In this document: piece by piece, positions 11,101 to 22,121 of the stretch
Layout of the letters: every line of letters begins with the position of its first letter
Position numbering within the stretch: position 1 is the first letter of the stretch
Source of the DNA: Pararge aegeria
Taxonomy: Eukaryota; Arthropoda; Insecta; Lepidoptera; Nymphalidae
Length of the DNA: 64,000 bases
Assembly (NCBI RefSeq): GCF_905163445.1
Contig: NC_053201.1
Span: 12,596,001 to 12,660,000 of the forward strand
Direction: 5' to 3'
The notes under the pieces: model-generated
Database searches by the model: none
What the model was told of the DNA's origin: nothing
Seen by the model: the letters and a program-made list of their open reading frames with translations, nothing else
Translations under genes and position numbers: made by a program

Positions 11101-13345
11101 TTTTTTTTTAAATTATGCATAAAAATACATTAAACAATAAAAAAAACCATTACACACACGTATTTGACACACACGCAAATTAATACATTAATTTGCGTGT
11201 GTGTCAAATTTGCGCCTTGGCAAAATCTGTGAAGCTTAATAATTTAATTTGTAATTTAAAATTAATTTATAAAATAAATAAATAATAAATAATATTGTAA
11301 ATTTCGTTTTTAATTATGGTTAAATTTCGACCACTAGGCGACCACTAATAGGTACATGTAAATAGGCATCAATTTTGGCTTTCCTTGTTTAGGGGTTAGG
11401 ATTCCAAAGAATAATAGTACCTACTGAGTTTTACTGATAAAGATTCACTATTTTCTATTTTTATTTTATTTTATATTTCTTTCATTGGAAGACCAACAGT
11501 TGTTAATACTAAATAGTTACCAAATTGCTTGACTTAAAACTAATAACAGGTTTCCACAGATAATTTTATTTCTATTAATTGCTTTGACTGTCAAAAGAAA
11601 CATCGTGAGCAAGCCCGCATGCCTGAGAGATCATCGTAATATTCTCAAAAGGCGTCTGAAGTCTACCGATCCGCACGGGCACGACTTTTCTCATTTTAAG
11701 AGAAAAGCCATGCTCTGAAGTGGGCCGGTAGTGTGTTGAATGATGATAATGACAACTGCCTTAAAAAAAAAATTCGTATCAATTCATCTCGTTTTGTTGT
11801 GTTAATTTTTCTGTATTCATCTCATCTTAGTAGGAAGAGAAAGCGATCTGTCGAAATCACTTATAAACCTACACTCAAGGCGCGATTTCCAAGTTGCCTT
11901 TTAAGAAATATTAGCAAACCGGCTAAACATCAACACTGCGGTTTTTGTCGGTTAGGTTAATTTAGTCAAAAGCCTATATTTTAATGGCTTGGATACCATT
12001 TTGTGTACCAAGTTATTCAATTTTTATAAATTGAATAGGTAGGTAGTAGGTACTTAGTTTGTACCAACAATGTTTTGGTCATTTAATCTAATTTTAAGCT
12101 GTACACAAATATTTAGAACAAAATAAATTTACTATAATATAGTTAGGAAACCTTACGTTTTTTTTTTTTTTAATTCATGTATTTCAAGGACTACAATTAA
12201 AAATACATGTATAAAAAATTACGTAAGTAAAAAACACGACTACGAATGTTCACATTTCAAAATGGCGCTGTACAACCACCATATTGAATTTAATCTGTTG
12301 AGGCATTTAGGAATAAGTTATTGTGAAATAAATAAACACATAAACTCCTATTTGAATTTTTGACGAGTTGCTTACTGACTATTTCATAACATTATAATTT
12401 TACACTTACTATAATATTGTACTCCATAAGGATAAGGGCCATTTATAGGGCTATTCCCATATCCAGGAGCATACGGAAAATTCGGTACATTGCCTGAATC
12501 ATGCAGACCATAGAATTGTTGTTTTGGCTTCCTTTTCCTTCGCTTTTTCTTTCTAGAACCATCTTTGGTTACATCTTCAAACTTAACCAGATTATGAACG
12601 TTCTTATTATATTGATTTTCTATGGAAATTTCATGTGAATTCTCTCTATTATCTTCTAGATTGCTGTGTGCTTCGAAATTGACATAATCTGGTTGTGATA
12701 TTTGGTCTTCAAATTGTATTAAGCCATAATTAGCTTTAGGTAGTATGGTGTCATTGGTGTTGAAAACTTTCCTGAAAAAGATTATAGTAAATACGGATAT
12801 TGTTCCTAAATATACTTTGAGTTTTTTAGAATATTTCAAATGGACATTCCATTCCACTACAAGTTAGCCCTTAACTGCAATCTCACCTGGCGGGCTAACA
12901 TGTTAGGCGTTATGGCATATATTAACGCCTAATCGGTTTCTACGCGACATCGTACAGGAAAGCTAAATCGCTTAGCAGCAAGTCTGTGTCGGGTGGTAAT
13001 AGCCACAGCCGAAGCCTCCCACCACACCAGACCAGAGATAGATAAATTTCAGAAATTATAAACATCCGAATTGCCCCCGTCAGGAATCGAACCCAGGACT
13101 TTCCACTTATAAGATACAGCGCTCACCATTGCGCCGAAGGGCGTCAAAAGGTAGCCTGTCGCTGCCGAGTCCATAAGTCTGAACACTGGCTGTTTCAGAT
13201 GGTGTTTACCATGTGCTTAGTGTGCCTTTAAAACTTACCTTAACAATTCCGCTGGGTCGTATGGTGCTCTGCCATTATTGGCAGGCAACGTTGCACTAAA
13301 TACAATTGCAATAAAATGCGCGAAAAGTATTATTTGAAAGTCCAT
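8193..13345 (-). CDS. Secreted DM4/DM12-like protein with Asn/Tyr-rich tail
   Basis: Five exons on the minus strand: 13345-13239, 12771-12410, 10913-10727, 9996-9817 and 9177-8193. All junctions are GT-AG and phases agree, giving 1821 bp and 606 residues. The start ATG opens a hydrophobic signal peptide (MDFQIILFAHFIAIVFSA). Residues about 37-156 are polar and contain a strongly basic run (RKKKRRKRK), a possible proprotein cleavage site. Exons 3-4 hold a compact module with Cys188 and Cys194 (CVPRLLCEAA) and Cys252 and Cys259 (CRYAYPACP). This spacing resembles the insect DM4/DM12 domain, a family of secreted proteins of poorly known function. From about residue 280 the protein is low-complexity Asn/Tyr/Gln/Asp-rich, unusually long for that family, with three QYLDYNT repeats. 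A variant poly(A) signal ATTAAA lies about 110 bp after the stop. The exon structure is firm; the family call is moderate. Confidence 0.82.
8388..8579 (-). repeat. Three in-frame QYLDYNT tandem repeats
   Basis: Within the last exon of the DM4/DM12-like gene, three imperfect units of about 21-23 codons begin at residues 479, 502 and 523. Each starts QYLDYNT and continues with an Asn/Tyr/Asp/Lys-rich spacer such as NNYDKKYHDN. Unit length changes without breaking frame, which is typical of replication-slippage expansion in structural or secreted proteins. Confidence 0.85.
9297..9345. repeat. 17-bp inverted repeat in intron 4
   Basis: Arms 9297-9313 and 9329-9345 (TGGATTCGATTGCTCAA and its complement) pair exactly around a 15-nt loop. 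Located in the last intron of the DM4/DM12-like gene. Confidence 0.8.
10043..10205 (+). repeat. Dispersed repeat H, copy 1 (pair at 53350-53480)
   Basis: About 160 bp, intronic, sharing AGAAGTTATACTTCTTTGGC and flanks with 53350-53480. It runs into a TATATA/CACACA microsatellite at 10197-10245. Confidence 0.7.
10480..10722 (+). repeat. Dispersed repeat, intronic (kin of 21890-22330)
   Basis: Shares TTGAGGGAGTTGTGAAAA and a CATCCGTT(C/T)GG block with 21890-22330. It ends right at the donor of exon 3 of the DM4/DM12-like gene. Confidence 0.6.
11162..11209. repeat. 23-bp perfect hairpin in intron 2
   Basis: Arms 11162-11184 and 11187-11209 pair exactly with a 2-nt centre; the arm begins ATTTGACACACACGCAAATT. 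Located in intron 2 of the DM4/DM12-like gene. Confidence 0.9.
11595..11745 (+). mobile_element. SINE family B, partial
   Basis: ACATCGTGAGCAAGCCCGCA through AAGTGGGCCGGTAGTGTG and a GATGATAATG tail, in intron 2 of the DM4/DM12-like gene. Confidence 0.75.
12853..13147 (-). mobile_element. SINE family C, near full length
   Basis: On the minus strand a tRNA-like head (CGCAATGGTGAGCGCTGTAT, then GGGTTCGATTCCTGACGG, a B-box) is followed by the family C body. It ends in GGTGAGATTGCAGTTAAGGG and CTAACTTGTAGTGG. It lies in intron 1 of the DM4/DM12-like gene. Confidence 0.8.
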
Positions 13346-13780
13346 ATTTCACCTAGAAAGATTAAAATAGCCTAAGTTAAGGTGTAGATACCACGTTAAC
13401 AAACTCATGTATAAGGGTCCGAAAGGTACGTAAACGAAACCGATTCACCTACGTAAAGTGCGGCCGATTTATCCGCGGACTAAATGTAAAAAAACAAATG
13501 TCAAGCCGTTCGCTTAGTGTAGGGGTAAACATCATTTACAGAAGACTAACTTCTGTAAAAATTAAAATACATTTTTATTTTAGCGTTCTGTATAATTTAA
13601 TAAAAATAGTAGCTTATCATCAAATACTCAAATACTAGGTTATTCCCTGAACTTTAATGTTCACGACCTGTCATTTGTTTTGCTTTATTAGGTCCGCGGA
13701 TAGGTATAAGCCGCACTCTAGGTATGAAAACTTGTTTATAGAAAACCGAACTAAGTAACCTGTTATCGTGCAACCTGTAA
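13346..13780. other. 5' flank of the DM4/DM12-like gene
   Basis: Upstream of the minus-strand start codon. I could not support a TATA box or initiator. Confidence 0.4.
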
Positions 13781-13900
13781 CCAGCATCGTACCGAAACGC
13801 TAAATAACTTGGCGTCTTTCTCGGTAGGATGGTATCAAGCAATGGCTAAAACCTCGCAACAAACCAGAGATCAGAAATTACAAATCCCCAAATTCCTCCA
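13780..13900 (-). mobile_element. SINE family C fragment
   Basis: Contains the ACCGAAACGCTAAATAAC and GAAATTACAAAT blocks of family C on the minus strand. Confidence 0.5.
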
Positions 13901-13999
13901 ATTATATGACACAGAGCTTCCCACTAAGGCCGAAAAACCTATAAGAAATCTAAATTTACCTAGGAATCGCCTAAATCGAATGCCTAATGATATAGGCGA

Positions 14000-14845
14000 T
14001 GTTTAGAGAAAACAAACGTTCCACCAACTCTTAGATGGTAACTATTGGAAAAAGTTATTTGTGCCTATAGGAATCTCCTTAGATTAGTCGTTACTTATTA
14101 AGGTATTGCCTTGTTTGACGTTGGTTAAAACGGACATTAGTCAAAGAATTGTCCCACTTTTCTTTATATTAATAAATGATAGCGGTTGCCCTCCTGGCTG
14201 ATACCTACGCTACGCCATAAACATGTTGTGACGTCACTACAAGATTCATTGATATTGAATTGCTTTAATAGTACTATTTTGCTTTATATAATTTATAATA
14301 ATACTTATCTATATTCAATGTTTTTCCAAATAGAATAATATTTTGTGAAATAACTTGCCGGAAACTAATATATTCTCAAGCATTCATTCTGTATCAAGTA
14401 CTTGTAGGGGGAAACTCTGCTCGATTATAAGTCAAATGTAAAACGTGAAAAATAGTATTATTCCTAAGTCCTGTCCCCACGTTCTTCAACATAAGTTTCA
14501 TTTATATACCGAGTCTTTACCGCCGAATTAGCGTAACCGAGATATTAAAAAGTTTAAAATATATTTTTAAGCCTTCTTAAAAATGTTATTGTATTACATT
14601 TATTTCAGACTACAAAGGTCCATGTGTTAGTAATTCACAATAAACTTAATATCTATGTCCGTTAATATAGTTAATGATACTACATACTAAAGCTGACATC
14701 CAGTGTGCTTTAAATACACTTTCCAGCTGAAACCTTAGGAACAATATTGGAACTGCTCTCGATCCTACGTTTGCGGGACGCGATATTTTTCCTAATAATT
14801 CCGAAGAAGCCATTATTTCTGTTCTCCGCAAACATACCAGACGCA
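14000..14845. other. No gene seen
   Basis: AT-rich sequence. Short open frames here lack coding character. Confidence 0.4.
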
Positions 14846-14847
14846 CT

Positions 14848-15051
14848 CAGTGGCGTGCATAGAGGGTATGCACAGGGTATGCAGGTGATATAAAATTAAG
14901 ATAATCTCCAGTACGAGCTATAAATACGTAATGGTAGGCTTTTTATAACTATTACAATGCCTATGCATAAGTTTTTTATAACTCGTACTGGAGGTTTTCT
15001 TAATTTTATATCACCTGCATATCCTGTGCATACCCTCAATGCACGCCACTG
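14848..15051. mobile_element. hAT-like MITE (CAGTGGCG ends), 204 bp
   Basis: Nearly palindromic throughout. Ends are CAGTGGCGTGCATAGAGG and its complement, with arms of about 90 bp. Related copies lie at 19312-19420 (half), 21984-22121, 60902-61130 and 63468-63671. Terminal CAGTGG and the 8-bp target duplications at better copies point to the hAT superfamily. Flanks ACGCACT on both sides are offset by 2 bp. Confidence 0.85.
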
Positions 15052-15375
15052 GTCACGCACTACAGTATCGAGGCAGTCTCAGGATTATCCTGAAGATATT
15101 ATTATATTGGACACGAAGACCGCTAATTCGGCGGTAAAGACTTATAGAGGTGATATTGTTCAATGTTTTAAAGCATATAAAATTGACACTTACGATTTAT
15201 CCGCATGTCTGCACACACAAAACTCGGAAACACAAATGTTGTGGATATTTTCACTTCAATGCGGAGGTGGTAGAAAGTATTATGATATCATTGTGGTATT
15301 GTTGCCTAACTCTGTGCCCTAAAAGGGTTTATTAGTTTCTTAGATTAAGAAGAACAGGATATACTATACTACTGA

Positions 15376-15545
15376 CGGCCGATTGGCGCAGTGGACGGCG
15401 AACCTACCTTCCGAGTACTAGGCTGTGGGTTCAATTCCCACAACTGTAAAATATTATTGTGATGAATATGAATATTTTTCAGTGTCTGGGTTTTTATCTG
15501 TATATAATAACTATTAATGTATATAATACGATTCATTAAAACAGA
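15376..15545 (+). mobile_element. SINE family A (Metulj-like)
   Basis: The tRNA-like head GGCCGATTGGCGCAGTGG (A-box) is followed by GTGGGTTCAATTCCCACAAC (B-box). The family body follows (GTGTCTGGGTTTTTATCTGT), and the 3' end is truncated. Confidence 0.85.
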
Positions 15546-15549
15546 CTGA

Positions 15550-15625
15550 CTTGACGTGCTTATAAACTGGGCCTACTTGATCACTGACCACCAGGTGAGA
15601 TTACAGTCAAGGGCTAACTTGCAGT
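15550..15625 (+). mobile_element. SINE family C tail
   Basis: Short 3' piece: CCACCAGGTGAGATTACAGT, then AAGGGCTAACTTGCAGTGG. Confidence 0.7.
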
Positions 15626-15892
15626 GGAATAAAAACAAAAAGGCAGTTGGTCTTGTTTATTAAAACGAACATAAAATAATAAGCCCGCCAAGCAGCATCG
15701 GAGCAGCGTGGTGGTCTGCTGTGTGTGCAGTTGTTGGCTATTAGGCACAGAGGTTGAGGCAGCTGGGTGGATGAACGATGACTTTATTGCACACTCAAAA
15801 ATATAATACATGAGAAAAAAAGAACATTCGTGTGCAAAAGCGGTCCTATCGAGAAAGCAAACATTCACAAGACAATTTTTAAATAAATACTA

Positions 15893-16137
15893 AAATAAAT
15901 ATACTACCACAATACACACATCGCCATCTAGCCCTAAAGTAAGCGCAGCTTGTTTTATGGGTACCTACTGAGATGGCTGATGAATATTTTTCAAAATAAT
16001 ACTTATAATATACAGAAAAACACCCAGACGCTAAAAAATATACATGTTCATCACACATACATTTTCCAGTTGCGGGAATCGAATCACAGCCTTGGACTCA
16101 GAAAGTAGGGTCACTGCCCACAGAGCCAATCGAGCGA
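15893..16137 (-). mobile_element. SINE family A, full length
   Basis: Minus-strand copy from the AATAAATATACTACCACAAT tail to the tRNA-like head near 16120-16135. It includes CACACATCGCCATCTAGCCC and CCAGTTGCGGGAATCGAATC (B-box complement). Confidence 0.85.
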
Positions 16138-16196
16138 CTAACTAAATCTTTGGCGAGTGGATTTACGATCCCAATTTCGTATCTCCATAAGATAAA

Positions 16197-16689
16197 TCTA
16201 TACTTATAATAAAACTGTAACTGAAAGATTTCTTTACATTTAATATATTTTGAAAGTTTTGACCGGGGGATGCTTTATAATCGATAATGAGTCCAAAACA
16301 GATTTTTATTTAATTTCTGTCTGTCTGTCTGTCTGTCTGTCTGTCCGGAAATCACGTCAAACTACTGAACGGATTCAAATAACACTTGGTATAGTGGTAG
16401 TTGATATTCCGGGTCAACATATAGGCTACCTTTTATCCCGATAAACAAAAAGTTTCCTCCGGGAAATGGGATAAAAACATTTATCAATTTTACTTAATAC
16501 TCGTATCTCTGTTAAATTTGCACCGATTTTAATCATTCTTTTTTTATTTGAAAGTGTATACTATCAAGCATGTATGGTCTTACTTTAATAAGGATCTGAT
16601 AAATATTTTCGGAGATAAAGAACATAACTCTTCACAAATAACTGTCAGTCGCAACGCGTATGGGACAGCGATCGAATGCATGCGTACCA
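16197..16689 (+). mobile_element. Helitron-like repeat with (CTGT)n
   Basis: Starts A/TCTATACTTATAATAAAAC, carries a (CTGT)7 run at 16317-16345, and continues with a CTACTGAACGGATTCAAAT block typical of lepidopteran Helitron-like non-autonomous repeats. The 3' boundary is uncertain and abuts the next element. Confidence 0.5.
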
Positions 16690-16875
16690 TCCTACTAATA
16701 ATATAAAGGCGAAAGATTATGAATATGGATGTATGGATGGATATATGTATCAACTAAAATACCACGTAAAATAATAGAAGGTACATAGCTACCCATGATG
16801 ATTATGATGTTAGCATTAGATATATTCTAGCTTCTCGATTGACTCATACGCTGACGAAGTCGCGGGGACCGCTAG
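16690..16875 (+). mobile_element. Non-autonomous Helitron, 186 bp
   Basis: Begins TCCTACTAATAATATAAAGG directly after an A and ends GCGGGGACCGCTAG directly before a T, fitting A/TC...CTAG/T insertion. A small dyad (GACGAAGTC) lies just upstream of the 3' end. Confidence 0.7.
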
Positions 16876-16876
16876 T

Positions 16877-17133
16877 AATAAATAAATATACTACGACAAT
16901 ACACACATCGCCATCTAGCCCCAAAGTAAGCGGAGCTTGTGTTATGGGTACTAACATGACGGATGAGTATTTTTATGAATTTAATACACATAAATACTTA
17001 TAATATACAGATAAACACCCAGACACAGAAAAACATTCACGTGCATCACACAAACATTTTACAGTTGTGGGAATCGAATCACAGCCTTGGACTCAGAAAG
17101 CATGGTCACTGCCCACTGCGTCAATCAGGCAAC
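16877..17133 (-). mobile_element. SINE family A, full length
   Basis: Minus-strand copy, tail ATAAATATACTACGACAATA, head complement GTTGTGGGAATCGAATCACA, ending near GCGTCAATCAGGC. Confidence 0.85.
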
Positions 17134-17507
17134 TAACTAAATCTTTGGCGAGTGTTTACGAGAGTTTACGAGCCCAATTTCATATCTCCATAAGAAGATA
17201 ATTCAGTATCTCTTCAAGAAGATAAATACCAAAATATTATCTTTCTCTGTCTTGAAGATAGATAAATAATGTAACAATATTTTCAGCAATCAATACAAGT
17301 GCCCGACAGATATCTAATCACTGGAAAAAACTTAAGTACCTATCCATAACGACTCCCAGCCTCGAATAGTAGTTATATCTCTTGCCACAGGTTCTGTCAT
17401 ACTAATGTTGCCTGTACGATTCTTAGCAGCAATAAGGCTGTCTTTGCACGCTTATTTTTTTAATTTATTTTTTATTCTTGTTATTTTTTCTATTAAATAG
17501 AATAAGT

Positions 17508-17755
17508 AAATAAATAAATATACTACCACAATACACACATCGCCTAAGCGTAAGCGTAGCTTTTGTTATGGGTACTAAGAAGCCTGATGAATATTTTTAT
17601 GAATAATATACATAAATACTTATACTATGCATATAATCACCCAGACACTGAAAAATATTCATGTTTATCACACAAACATTTTTCCAGTTGTGGGAATCGA
17701 AACCACGGCCTTGGACTCAGAAAGCAGGGTCGCTGCCTACTGCACTAATTGGACG
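17508..17755 (-). mobile_element. SINE family A, near full length
   Basis: Minus-strand copy with a short deletion in the CGCCATCTAGCCCC block. The B-box complement is GTGGGAATCGAAACCACGGC. Confidence 0.85.
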
Positions 17756-17769
17756 TCATACATCCTCTA

Positions 17770-17998
17770 GGATACCAACTATTAATGTAAAGTGAACATA
17801 TCCTGAGGATGCTCCGGTTTCGGAGCGAAAAGTGCGTAGAGGGTCGAAGATATCTTTGGTGTGAATTATAAAGATTGAAGAAATTATAAATTAGGTACAC
17901 CATAAAGGTTTTCTTACTTTTCAATGAGTATAGCAAATTTAGCTTATTTTTTATAAAATATCACGGAATTCCGCAAAGTAACGCCTGCTTGTATCCAA
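17770..17998 (+). mobile_element. MITE family with GCAGGCGTTACTTTG ends, copy 1
   Basis: Internal AAGATTGAAGAAATTATAAA and TATAGCAAATTTAGC, then the right end TTCCGCAAAGTAACGCCTGC. Relatives lie at 20385-20590, 26270-26483 and 59225-59341. Confidence 0.7.
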
Positions 17999-18345
17999 TA
18001 ATTATTCTATTATAAAATATTTCTCGCCAAACTGGTTATCCAGTTTGTTTGCGAGGTTGTGATCTTCTAATATAGATCTGACAGCCACCTAGAGCTACAA
18101 TAGAATATAACTGTACTGTACCTACATCTTAATCCGAATTAATAAAATATTAACGCTAACAAAAAACAGAGAGAAATAGAGCCCGCTAAATGACCCGAAT
18201 GAGCCTTCTTATGTTTGTAACCTGGCTAAGTTTTTTGGGGGTCTACTTAGATATGGCGCATTTGGAACCCTCGTAGCTTTAGTTTTAAGTTAACGAATGC
18301 AGTTGTCACCATCACTAACATTAGTGTAACATGTTAAATGTATGA

Positions 18346-18415
18346 ACACTTCATAAGTGCCTGTAATAAGGTCTACATGAATAAAACATTTTTGAATTTG
18401 AATTTGAATTTGTGA
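18346..18415 (+). mobile_element. LINE 3' tail with GAATTT repeats
   Basis: TTCATAAGTGCCTGTAATAA, then ATGAATAAAACATTTTTGAA and (TTTGAA)n. The same tail type is seen at 24668-24740, 37207-37262, 55925-56000 and 60333-60440. Confidence 0.65.
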
Positions 18416-18439
18416 TAGGCCCGAAGTAAGCGAACTTTT

Positions 18440-18556
18440 GTTTTGTTTCAGCCAGCCTCTTCCAGCCACCTTTTTGATGTAGCCATCTATATACAAGGGT
18501 AAACCTGATTGTCGGCGTGGCGATACAGGCCGTGGCGACACATCACCACGCTATAT
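18440..18556 (-). repeat. GC-rich palindromic repeat I, copy 1
   Basis: Contains GGCGTGGCGATACAGGCCGT and GGCGACACATCACCACGC; inverted relative to 26940-27030. Confidence 0.65.
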
Positions 18557-18559
18557 GAC

Positions 18560-18783
18560 GGAATATATGTCTATAATGACAAGGTTGCTTGTCATAAAAT
18601 AGAAAAACGAATGTTAAAATGTAAAATGAAAATTGTTGATGTTGGAAAAGAGCAACTGCTGAGTTTCTTGCTGGCTTCTTCTTGGTAGAATCTGCCTTCC
18701 GAACCGGTGGTACAGTCACTAAAAACAGACAGACTTGACGTTTCAAAAGTACTTATACTTGAAATAAATGTTTTTTTTTTTTT
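18560..18783 (+). mobile_element. LINE 3'UTR fragment
   Basis: Shares GCTGAGTTTCTTGCTGGCTT and CCTTCCGAACCGGTGGTA with 61535-61700. Ends at a T-run after AAATAAATG. Confidence 0.6.
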
Positions 18784-18789
18784 AATTTT

Positions 18790-19310
18790 ATACGTGGATC
18801 AAATTTGTAATGCTTCATATTTTCAGTATCTACGCTATATCTGATAGGTGTCGTAATCTCGACGGTCCCTACGTAAATTCCCCTTACTACAAATGTCAAA
18901 TTTTACAGGAGAGCGCTTTAAAGTTTCAAACATGTGTATTTCATGTTCTACTTAACATTAAGCCTTCAAATTTGGTATGTAGTTTTCTTAGGTGACGAAA
19001 AGTAAAATTATAGATAATAAAAATTACTCTTTAGTTATTTCCATGTACATGGCAAATATTACTATTGCATATAGCTTAAGTGTAACTTATTGATTTTCAC
19101 GTGGTAGTATCAAAATTAAGCTGAGTCGTAATTGCCATATATGAAATTGTACGTACATATTAAAATGTTGTTTGCAGTATTTCAGTGGCTGGCACACAAC
19201 TTAACTTTACCACAAGAGTATGGGTTGAGAAATTTCTCACAAAAACCGGCGATATAGAGTATAGAGTAGAAACGATAAGCTAATGAACCTTTAAAATTAT
19301 AAGTCCTGAC
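18790..19310. other. No gene seen
   Basis: AT-rich sequence with no recognised feature. Confidence 0.4.
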
Positions 19311-19311
19311 T

Positions 19312-19430
19312 CAGTGGCGTGCATAGAGGGTGTGCACAGGGTATGCAGATGATATAAAATGAAGAAAATCTCCAGTACGAGTTATAAAAAACTTAAGTAT
19401 GGGCATTGTTATAAAAAAAAAAAAAAAGAG
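19312..19430. mobile_element. hAT-like MITE, left half only
   Basis: CAGTGGCGTGCATAGAGGGT through CTCCAGTACGAGTTATAAAA, then breaks off in an A-run (about 19413-19427). Confidence 0.8.
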
Positions 19431-19434
19431 TTCA

Positions 19435-20380
19435 TAGTTTAAAGTTTATCTGCATATTTAACTTTGCCATGTCCTTATCCTGCACATGTTCAGGAAACTG
19501 TTCTTAACATCTTGATGGCCCAAGGGAGATCAATCCATACATTGCATAGATGTTCTTTGGGCCTATGAAACTCAATGTTGAAATTATCATTGACAATGTC
19601 GATGTACTGCCTCAACAAGTTAGCCTTGTTCGAATAATATGTCTCCGGTACCCACTCACTGTAGGTCTCTTCTAATTGTAATTGAGGGGAATCTTTCCGA
19701 GTGTAGTGTGACTTTACTGGAGCAAATAATTTTACATCATCATTCTTGACTTTGGGATGTTATAATGACGTCCTCTCTGAACACAAGCTACTGCGAGTCC
19801 ATTGCAATCAGTAATTTTCATCAAAGCTTTTCGTACGCATCCACCAAATTCGTATCGACGCGGTGCTTAAAATAACATAATTGTATATTTAAATAACAGA
19901 AATGGTAATTTAAGGTCATCTGTCTAGCGGGCTGGAGGTAGTCCCACAAAAACCAAGCTCAGCATTTTTGTGCAGCGATGTCACGGCTTATCCCACATTT
20001 TGAAAAAAGTGTGTGGCCAAAAAATCCAAGCTCGACCATCGATTGTTTAAACTTCGAAAAGAGACAGTAGCCTGCTCACTGGACTAAGGAGGCTGAAGTC
20101 CTAACTACCGACCGATCACCGCTGCTATATACGTGTCTTGTTATAAATATGAAGTTAAGATTCACTCTTCTAAATGAATACTAAGTATTTTATCACTAAA
20201 TCCTTGTGAAGTAGCTCATTATTATGCTACTTGAGAAGTGTAAAACCATTCATCGTTTAAAGCAGCCGGAAAACATGACATCACGGCCACAGAGCTGTTT
20301 CACGGTCACTAGAATTTAGCCACCTACTTACGTTGAATTTGTATGTATGACGCTCGAAATCCATACTTTACAAACTAATG
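19435..20380. other. No gene seen
   Basis: Unique-looking AT-rich sequence; the only recognisable repeat is a possible SINE-derived patch near 20050-20110. No coding support. Confidence 0.35.
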
Positions 20381-20384
20381 TTGT

Positions 20385-20590
20385 AGAAGCAGGCGTTACT
20401 TTGTTACAACGGTCAATTGTTAATTGTAAAGTCAACATCTCTTGAGGATGCACCGATATCGGAGAGAAGCGTGCGTTGAGAGTAGATGGCCGCAGATCTG
20501 TTAGGTGTGGAGTATAAAGATTGCAGAAATTATTAATTACACCGTACATATTCTCCTGCTTTTCCCGAAGTATAGCAAATTAAGCTTCAT
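20385..20590 (+). mobile_element. MITE family with GCAGGCGTTACTTTG ends, copy 2
   Basis: Preserves the left end GTAGAAGCAGGCGTTACTTT, the inverted counterpart of the right ends at 17970, 26460 and 59310. This shows the family has terminal inverted repeats. The right end is truncated after TATAGCAAATTAAGC. Confidence 0.7.
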
Positions 20591-20599
20591 GTTCATTGC

Positions 20600-21400
20600 A
20601 AACTAATATTATAAAGTGTGTTTTTTTGTCCTTATTTCACGCCCTAACTAAGCCACCAATTTCATATCTTGTTTCAGAAATTCATGCTTTAGAAACTCCT
20701 GCAATTATAATATAACAATCAAAAAACCGTAATTCAATGAATAAAAACTACCCCTAATCAATTTTTTTTACAATGGAAAACACAAACAGATTTGTAAATA
20801 GTTAAATTTAAAAAACGTGGGTTTGTTTTGCCAGGATAGAAAACAGTTTGACTCTATAAGTATTATTTTATAAGAAATCGCAACGATCAGCTGTTCGTTG
20901 ATGCAGTAAAAAACCGACCAAGAAACACAAGTTCGCATTAATATAATTCATATAATTATGTTTCTAAACCAAGCTATGAATATGTAATCAATGTTCATGG
21001 TCCGTGTGCACACAAGACATCTTACCATTTTTTTTGCTTTTGCAAATTGTCTTAATAAGTAGTCAAAAATTAGGTAACACAGCACAGCGTTCTGAGCTGA
21101 TCTAGTTTTTTCAGTGAAAGGAAAAGAGGTATCTCTACGAGTCATTATGAAAGAGCATTTTGAATGTGTTTTTGGCTCAGTAATCAACCTAAATTTAGCG
21201 AGTTATCGTGTTATTGATGTTGCAAATATTTTAGTTCCGAAGCGGGTTTCTTTTTCTTGTGATAATTGACAGGCCAAGCAGATGATTGACCGGCAACCAC
21301 GCTCTTCAGACCAACAATGCTGCTTGACAGCAGAAATCAACGTGGCGGCAGTACTTCCCCGGATGAGCTCTGCAACAAAAAGCTCGACTACTACTAAATA
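20600..21400. other. No gene seen
   Basis: AT-rich spacer without supported coding sequence. Confidence 0.4.
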
Positions 21401-21404
21401 ATCT

Positions 21405-21620
21405 ACTAGTCATCATCATCATCATCACTTCAACCGATTGAAGTCCACTGCTGGGCATAGGTCTTTTGTAGAGAGTTCCAAAATCCAAAAGCGACTCGTT
21501 TGATGTCGTCTGTCCACCTTGTTGGGGGCCGACCAACACTGCGTTTACCTGTGCGGGGTCGCCATTCCAACACCTTGAAACCCCAACATCCATCGGTTCT
21601 CCGAGCTATGTCTATCTAAA
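21405..21620 (-). mobile_element. LINE C-terminal fragment
   Basis: The minus strand encodes, in broken frames, VLEWRPR-TGK-VGRPPTRWTDDI-like residues of non-LTR retrotransposon C-termini. It starts with a (CATCAT)n run at 21413-21427 on the plus strand. Confidence 0.6.
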
Positions 21621-21983
21621 AAAATCTACTAGTACTAGAAATTAGATCCTTCTTTTATAAATAAATATAATTTTCCTGCCACTAGCGCCCTATACTGTTA
21701 TAACAGTCAAACATTATTATGAAATAGATTTTGTCCGCGACTTCAAACACGTTGTTTGATTTTAGTATAAATTCCAAAGTCCTGTTTTGAAAATCAATTG
21801 CGCATAAATTGAAAATACAAAAATTGCGATACAAAAAAATGTATAAATGAAAAATTAAAAAACCCCGACTATTAATAGGTATGTGTGTATATTGTACATT
21901 ATTCTACTAGTCAAGTCCTTTCATTTGATACCTATATTGAGGGAGTTGTGAAAAAATTTGCAATCTACCATTTTTGGTGGCAG

Positions 21984-22121
21984 CAGTGGCACAGTTTTAA
22001 ATACCTACTTAAGGGTAGGCGTTTTATAACTCTTACAATGCTTATCCTTAAGTTTTTTATAACTCGTACTGGAGATTTTCTTCATTTTATATCATCTGCA
22101 TACCTTCCATGCACGCCACTG
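21984..22121. mobile_element. hAT-like MITE, internally deleted, 138 bp
   Basis: Both ends are kept (CAGTGGCAC... and ...GCACGCCACTG) but most of the left arm is lost. It is flanked by 8-bp near-duplicate sites GGTGGCAG and TGTGGCAG. It interrupts the dispersed repeat also seen at 10480-10722. Confidence 0.8.

Noticed and set aside
15377..15450. A tRNA gene (A and B boxes present)
   Set aside because: The same head with a long shared non-tRNA body recurs at least eight times; no cloverleaf acceptor pairing is visible. It is a SINE head.
16317..16345. A CRISPR-like short tandem array
   Set aside because: A simple (CTGT)n microsatellite within a repeat; no spacers.
19312..22121. One hAT-like MITE split by a 2.6-kb insertion
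   Set aside because: The 21984-22121 copy has its own two ends and its own near-duplicate flanks, so the two are separate insertions.
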